Assembly: GCA_035263065.1 (NCBI GenBank)
Contig: DATFRS010000239.1
Coordinates: 1 to 16,783, forward strand
DNA: 16,783 nt
Direction of reading: 5' to 3'
Origin: Dokdonella_A sp035263065
GTDB taxonomy: Bacteria; Pseudomonadota; Gammaproteobacteria; Xanthomonadales; Rhodanobacteraceae
Positions 13,697 to 16,783 of the stretch are shown here, piece by piece. A program made the position numbers and the translations under genes. The notes under the pieces were generated by a model that worked only from the letters and a program-made list of their open reading frames with translations, was not told the origin of the DNA and searched no databases. How positions within the stretch are numbered: the first letter of the stretch is position 1; every line of letters starts with the position of its first letter.

Positions 13697-14581
13697 ATGC
13701 CGGAGTTTCCGGACATCGAGGTCTACCTCGAGGCGCTCGGCGAGCGCATCGACGGCCACGTGCTGGCGCGCGTCCGGCTCAAGAATCCGTTCCTGCTGAG
13801 GACCGCCGTGCCGCCGCTCGACGCGACGGCCGGGCGGCGCGTGACGAACCTGCGCCGCATCGGCAAGCGCATCGTGGTCGGGCTCGAAGGCGGGCTGTTC
13901 CTCGTGATCCATCTCATGATTGCGGGCCGACTCCACTGGCGCGACGCCGGCGCCGCGCGCGAGCCGCGCAACGTGCTCGCGACGTTCGAGTTCGACGACG
14001 GTTCGCTCCATCTCACCGAGGCCGGCACGAAACGCCGCGCGTCGCTGCATGTCGTCGAAGGCGATGCCGGGCTCGCGGCGCTCGATCCCGGCGGCCGCGA
14101 CGTGTTCGCGATCGACCTCGCGGAATTTTCGCAGGCGCTGCGTGCACGCAATCACACGCTGAAGCGCGCGCTGACCGATCCGCACATCTTCAGCGGCATC
14201 GGCAACGCGTACTCGGACGAGATCCTGCACGCGGCGAAGCTGTCGCCGCTCGCGCTGACCTCGAAGCTCACCGATGCCGACGTCGCGACGCTGTTCGACG
14301 CGACGCGGAAGACGCTGCTCGCGTGGAAGGCGCGGCTCGCCGCGCAGGCCGGCGGCAAGTTCCCCGAAAAGGTCACCGCGTTCCACGACGAGATGGCCGT
14401 GCATGGCCGCTACGGCAAGCCTTGTCCGGTCTGCGGCTCGCCCGTGCAGCGCATCGTCTACGCCGACAACGAGACGAACTACTGCGCGCGCTGCCAGACC
14501 GGTGGACGCATCCTCGCCGACCGCGCGCTGTCGCGGTTCCTGCACGACGACTGGCCGCGCAACATCGACGAGCTCGGCTGA
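13697..14581 (+). CDS. Fpg/Nei-family DNA glycosylase, divergent
   Basis: The 294-residue protein starts MPEFPDIE, so after removal of Met it has the catalytic N-terminal proline and the following glutamate of formamidopyrimidine-DNA glycosylases; this fixes the start. K57 (RRIGKRIVV), M74 and the helix-two-turn-helix DPHIFSGIGNAYSDEIL (161-177, N170) are present. A C4 zinc finger is formed by C243, C246, C263 and C266. It should excise oxidised bases and cleave the strand. Two oddities appear. The zinc-finger loop has ADNETNYC where most Fpg/Nei proteins have GGRxTxYC, so the DNA-contacting arginine is replaced by N258. The RRFG loop region of Fpg also reads TKRRAS, lacking the Phe that wedges into DNA. 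Relatives with YADNETNYC-like fingers form a separate clade, as far as I recall. It lies 12 nt after the HAD gene and 17 nt before the YrbL-like gene. Confidence 0.9.
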   Translation: MPEFPDIEVYLEALGERIDGHVLARVRLKNPFLLRTAVPPLDATAGRRVTNLRRIGKRIVVGLEGGLFLVIHLMIAGRLHWRDAGAAREPRNVLATFEFDDGSLHLTEAGTKRRASLHVVEGDAGLAALDPGGRDVFAIDLAEFSQALRARNHTLKRALTDPHIFSGIGNAYSDEILHAAKLSPLALTSKLTDADVATLFDATRKTLLAWKARLAAQAGGKFPEKVTAFHDEMAVHGRYGKPCPVCGSPVQRIVYADNETNYCARCQTGGRILADRALSRFLHDDWPRNIDELG

Positions 14582-14586
14582 GCGGT

Positions 14587-14592
14587 TACGAT
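14587..14592 (+). promoter_or_regulatory. -10-like element directly before the YrbL-like gene (leaderless start)
   Basis: TACGAT follows the glycosylase stop codon by 5 nt and is followed by AGCGGC and then ATG (14599). A partial -35, TCGACG (14565-14570), lies 16 nt upstream. No Shine-Dalgarno is present in the interval. The gene may thus be transcribed on its own, besides read-through from the upstream genes. Confidence 0.45.
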
Positions 14593-14598
14593 AGCGGC

Positions 14599-15252
14599 AT
14601 GCCGACCGACTCGCCGACCGCGCCGCCGCTGGCCCTTGCGTCCGCCGCACCGCTCGCGGTCGGGCACCTGCGCAACGTCTTCCAGCATCCCGAGCACGAG
14701 GGCGAGCTGATCAAGATCATGCGCCCCGAGGCGGTCGCCTCGCGCTGGAACGGACCGCGCCGCTGGCACAAGCGGCTGCCGCGCACCCGGCACTACGTCG
14801 GCTACCTGCGCGAGCTCAAGGAGTACATCGGCGCCCGCGCGCGCGCGCCCGAGGTCGACGCGCCGATCGCGCGCATGCTCGGCGTCGTCGAGACCGATCT
14901 CGGGCTCGGGCTCGTGTCGGAGAAAGTCGTCGACGGCGAAGGCGCGCTCGCGCCGACGCTCGCCGCGGTCTACGGCCGGCGCGGCTTCACGCCGGAGCTC
15001 GAGACCGCGCTCGGGCAATTCCTCAAGGGCCTGCTCGACGCGAACGTCATCGTCGGCGACATGCACGCGTGGAACATCGTCTACGGCAGCGACTCCCGCG
15101 GCGGTCCGCGCCTCGTGATGATCGACGGTTTCGGCGAGAAGCACGCGATCCCGGTGTCGTCGATGAGCCGCGGCATCAACCGCTATCGCACGCACCGGCT
15201 GTACAGGCGCATGCTGGAGCAGCTCGAGCGGCTGGTGCCGGTCGAGCGCTAG
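14599..15252 (+). CDS. yrbL: YrbL family protein (PhoP-regulated kinase-like protein)
   Basis: The 217-residue product matches the YrbL-PhoP_reg family: RNVFQHPEHEGELIKIMRP near the N-terminus, then YLRELKEYIGARAR, ARMLGVVETDLGLGLVSEKVVDG and LLDANVIVGDMHAWNIVYG. The fold is related to protein kinases, and the key residues are in place: K39 (ATP lysine), D154 and N159 in GDMHAWN (catalytic loop, D-x4-N), and D176 in IDGFG (DFG equivalent). In enteric bacteria yrbL is switched on by PhoPQ and PmrAB, but its substrate is not established. The N-terminal 20 residues are Pro/Ala-rich and poorly conserved. The stop codon TAG overlaps the stop codon of the convergent glycosyltransferase gene within one CTAG. 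Confidence 0.85.
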   Translation: MPTDSPTAPPLALASAAPLAVGHLRNVFQHPEHEGELIKIMRPEAVASRWNGPRRWHKRLPRTRHYVGYLRELKEYIGARARAPEVDAPIARMLGVVETDLGLGLVSEKVVDGEGALAPTLAAVYGRRGFTPELETALGQFLKGLLDANVIVGDMHAWNIVYGSDSRGGPRLVMIDGFGEKHAIPVSSMSRGINRYRTHRLYRRMLEQLERLVPVER

Positions 15253-16783
15253 TTCGTCGGCGCGTCCTGCTTCTGCTGCTCGACGTCCATGCCCGCGTCG
15301 GGCACGCAGCCCGCGACGAGCGCCGTGCTCGGCACGAGCCACCATTCGCGCCGGTTCGCGTGGCCGACGAGCGTCGCCTTGTCGCGATCGACGCAGCGGC
15401 CGAGCACGTCCTCGAGCATGAAGAGCGGGCGCTTCGCGGGATCCTCGGCCTGCCACGCGATCGCTTCGGCGAGCTGCCGGTCCCACGGATTGACGAAGCC
15501 GAACTCGCGCACGGGACCGTCGGCCATCAGGAGGTTCTGCTCCTTCCACGCGACGAGGCCGATCTCGATGCCGGGGCCGGCGAGCGCGCGCGCGCGATGC
15601 ATGACGCCTTTCGCCGAGCTCGAATCGTTGAGCAGCGGATACGACCAGAAGCTCCAGATCAGCCACAGCGCGCCGATGCCGGCGAGCAAGGCGTGCACGC
15701 CGCGACGCGGACGGAACCACGCGGCCGCGACGAGGAACGCGGCGCCGATCGCGATGACCATGCCCCAGACCATGTGGCCGAGATCGTCGAGCTCGCGCTG
15801 CTCGATGAAGCGCTCGGCCGCCGGCGAGTTGCCGTACGCGGCCCACAACCCGGCAACGACGATCGCGACGCCGCCGATCGCGACGATCGCGAACGCCGTG
15901 TTGCGCAGCCAGCGCTTCGCGGCCATCGCCTCGAGATACGGCGCCATCGCGAGCGCGACCATCGGGATCGCGGGCATGAGGTACACGTCGCGCTTGCCGA
16001 CCGGGATGCTGAAAAAGATCAGGATCAGCGCGGTCCAGCCGAGCGGCAGCAGGATGCGCGCCTCGCGCGCCTTGAGGTCGCGCCACCACTGCGGCACCGC
16101 GCCGATGTACGCGAGCGACATCGGGAACCAGTTGAACAGCACGATCGGCACGTAGTAGTAGAACGGCTGCGGATGCGACCAGGAGCCGGAATAGCGTCCC
16201 GCGGTCTGCCGGAAGAAAAGATCGTTGACGTACGCCGCGTACTCCGGCGTGCCGCGCGACTTCGCGACGATGAGCACGCTGAGACCCCAGGCGAGGATCG
16301 GCGCGAGGAACGCGAGGATGCCGCCGAGCCAGTTGAGGCCCGAGCGCGTCGTGCGCGTCACGCCCTCCCACCCGCGCAGGCGCGCGAAGAGATACGGCAC
16401 GAACATCAGGAGCGCGAGGATGCCGACGCCCTTCGTGATCACGCCGACGCCGGCCGCGAAGCAGCCGAGCCAGTACGCGCGCCAGTTCGGCCCGCGCAGG
16501 AAATGCAGGAGCAGGCCCCAGTTCGCGAGCGTGATCCAGCCCATCACGTAAGGGTCGATCTGCGCGCGCTTGACCTGGTACATGAACTGGAACACGAACA
16601 GCACGGCGGTCGCCGCGAAGAGGCCCGCCTTGTGGTTCCAGAACCGCCGGCCGAGGTCGTAGGTGAGGCCGAGCGTCAGCAAACCCGCGAGCAGCGACGG
16701 CAGCAGGAACGCGACGCGCCAGTTTCGCGTGATTTCGTACGAGGCCGCTTCGCTCCACATCAGCATCGGCGGCTTGTCGGAAT
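15249..16783 (-). CDS. ArnT-like family 39 glycosyltransferase (5' end outside window)
   Basis: About 511 residues are inside the window, with the N-terminus beyond the right edge. The first visible residues, SDKPPMLMWSEAA, contain the KPP signature found in ArnT/PMT-type (GT39, GT-C) transferases after the first catalytic loop. Many membrane segments follow, with RVAFLLPSLLAGLLTLGLTYDLGRRF and QVKRAQIDPYVMGW (a second conserved Asp after R-A-x-x). The last ~130 residues are soluble and periplasmic. Such enzymes use undecaprenyl-phosphate-linked sugars as donor; ArnT itself adds L-Ara4N to lipid A, while others modify O-antigen, glycans or proteins. An internal ATG at 16764-16766 is not the true start because the conserved motif lies upstream of it. 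It converges on the YrbL-like gene. Confidence 0.85.
   Translation of the reverse strand, partial: SDKPPMLMWSEAASYEITRNWRVAFLLPSLLAGLLTLGLTYDLGRRFWNHKAGLFAATAVLFVFQFMYQVKRAQIDPYVMGWITLANWGLLLHFLRGPNWRAYWLGCFAAGVGVITKGVGILALLMFVPYLFARLRGWEGVTRTTRSGLNWLGGILAFLAPILAWGLSVLIVAKSRGTPEYAAYVNDLFFRQTAGRYSGSWSHPQPFYYYVPIVLFNWFPMSLAYIGAVPQWWRDLKAREARILLPLGWTALILIFFSIPVGKRDVYLMPAIPMVALAMAPYLEAMAAKRWLRNTAFAIVAIGGVAIVVAGLWAAYGNSPAAERFIEQRELDDLGHMVWGMVIAIGAAFLVAAAWFRPRRGVHALLAGIGALWLIWSFWSYPLLNDSSSAKGVMHRARALAGPGIEIGLVAWKEQNLLMADGPVREFGFVNPWDRQLAEAIAWQAEDPAKRPLFMLEDVLGRCVDRDKATLVGHANRREWWLVPSTALVAGCVPDAGMDVEQQKQDAPTN

Noticed and set aside
12007..14598. Very long + strand open frame running through the EamA, HAD and glycosylase genes into the YrbL-like gene
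   Set aside because: It is antisense to the transporter gene and out of frame with the HAD and glycosylase genes. Its composition is typical of GC-rich shadow frames; only the part from 14599 is a real protein.
1..16783. Search by eye for mobile elements, CRISPR arrays, tRNA genes, toxin-antitoxin pairs or phage-defence genes
   Set aside because: No transposase or integrase motifs, regular direct repeats, tRNA-like cloverleaf or defence domains were seen in the gaps or genes. All gaps are under 300 nt.

Overview
This 16.8 kb window is a high-GC chromosomal stretch that looks like a Gammaproteobacterium of the Xanthomonadales/Lysobacterales type (Lysobacter, Dokdonella or Rhodanobacter-like). 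This placement is inferred from the YebC variant starting MGRGPSIE, a membrane-anchored winged-helix regulator with a long helical-repeat tail, a YrbL homologue, and a secreted protein ending in NGFDE. It was not tested by any search. I see no mobile element, CRISPR array, tRNA or rRNA. Coding density is very high: the longest gene-free stretch is about 260 bases (8595-8854).

Layout. Bases 1-215 carry the 3' end of an NAD-dependent sugar epimerase/dehydratase on the + strand, followed by yebC (303-1016, +). From about 8.6 kb down to 1.0 kb everything is on the - strand. In the order of transcription this comprises: a FecA-like TonB-dependent receptor (8594-6423) ending in a clear intrinsic terminator; a YceH/DUF480 protein (6336-5659) closely followed by a secreted alpha/beta hydrolase (5651-4545); and a cluster made of a cation diffusion facilitator (4441-3533), a LytS-type sensor kinase (3531-2446), a LytTR response regulator (2453-1692) and an ECF sigma factor (1595-1026). 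The transporter, kinase and regulator have 1-nt and overlapping junctions and are almost certainly one operon. The sigma factor follows after 96 nt, with a hairpin just upstream of its ribosome binding site.

From 8.8 to 12.9 kb, also on the - strand, lie a small secreted protein of unknown function (9538-8855), a CadC-like winged-helix/transmembrane/helical-repeat regulator (11978-9672) and an EamA-family drug/metabolite transporter (12897-12001). A divergent promoter region at 12898-13006 separates these from a + strand run: a HAD phosphatase, an Fpg/Nei-family DNA glycosylase that lacks the usual zinc-finger arginine, and a YrbL-family kinase-like protein. The YrbL gene converges on an ArnT-like glycosyltransferase (15249 to beyond the right edge, -); the two stop codons share one CTAG.

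How they fit together. Most of the genes are ordinary chromosomal housekeeping or envelope genes. The most system-like pieces are the transporter/kinase/regulator/sigma cluster, which may couple metal efflux to transcription control, and the YrbL/ArnT-like pair, which hints at lipid A or envelope modification. Several genes have a -10-like hexamer only 5-7 nt before the start codon and no Shine-Dalgarno, suggesting leaderless mRNAs. I found no unmistakably new biological system; the candidates worth testing are listed in the findings.
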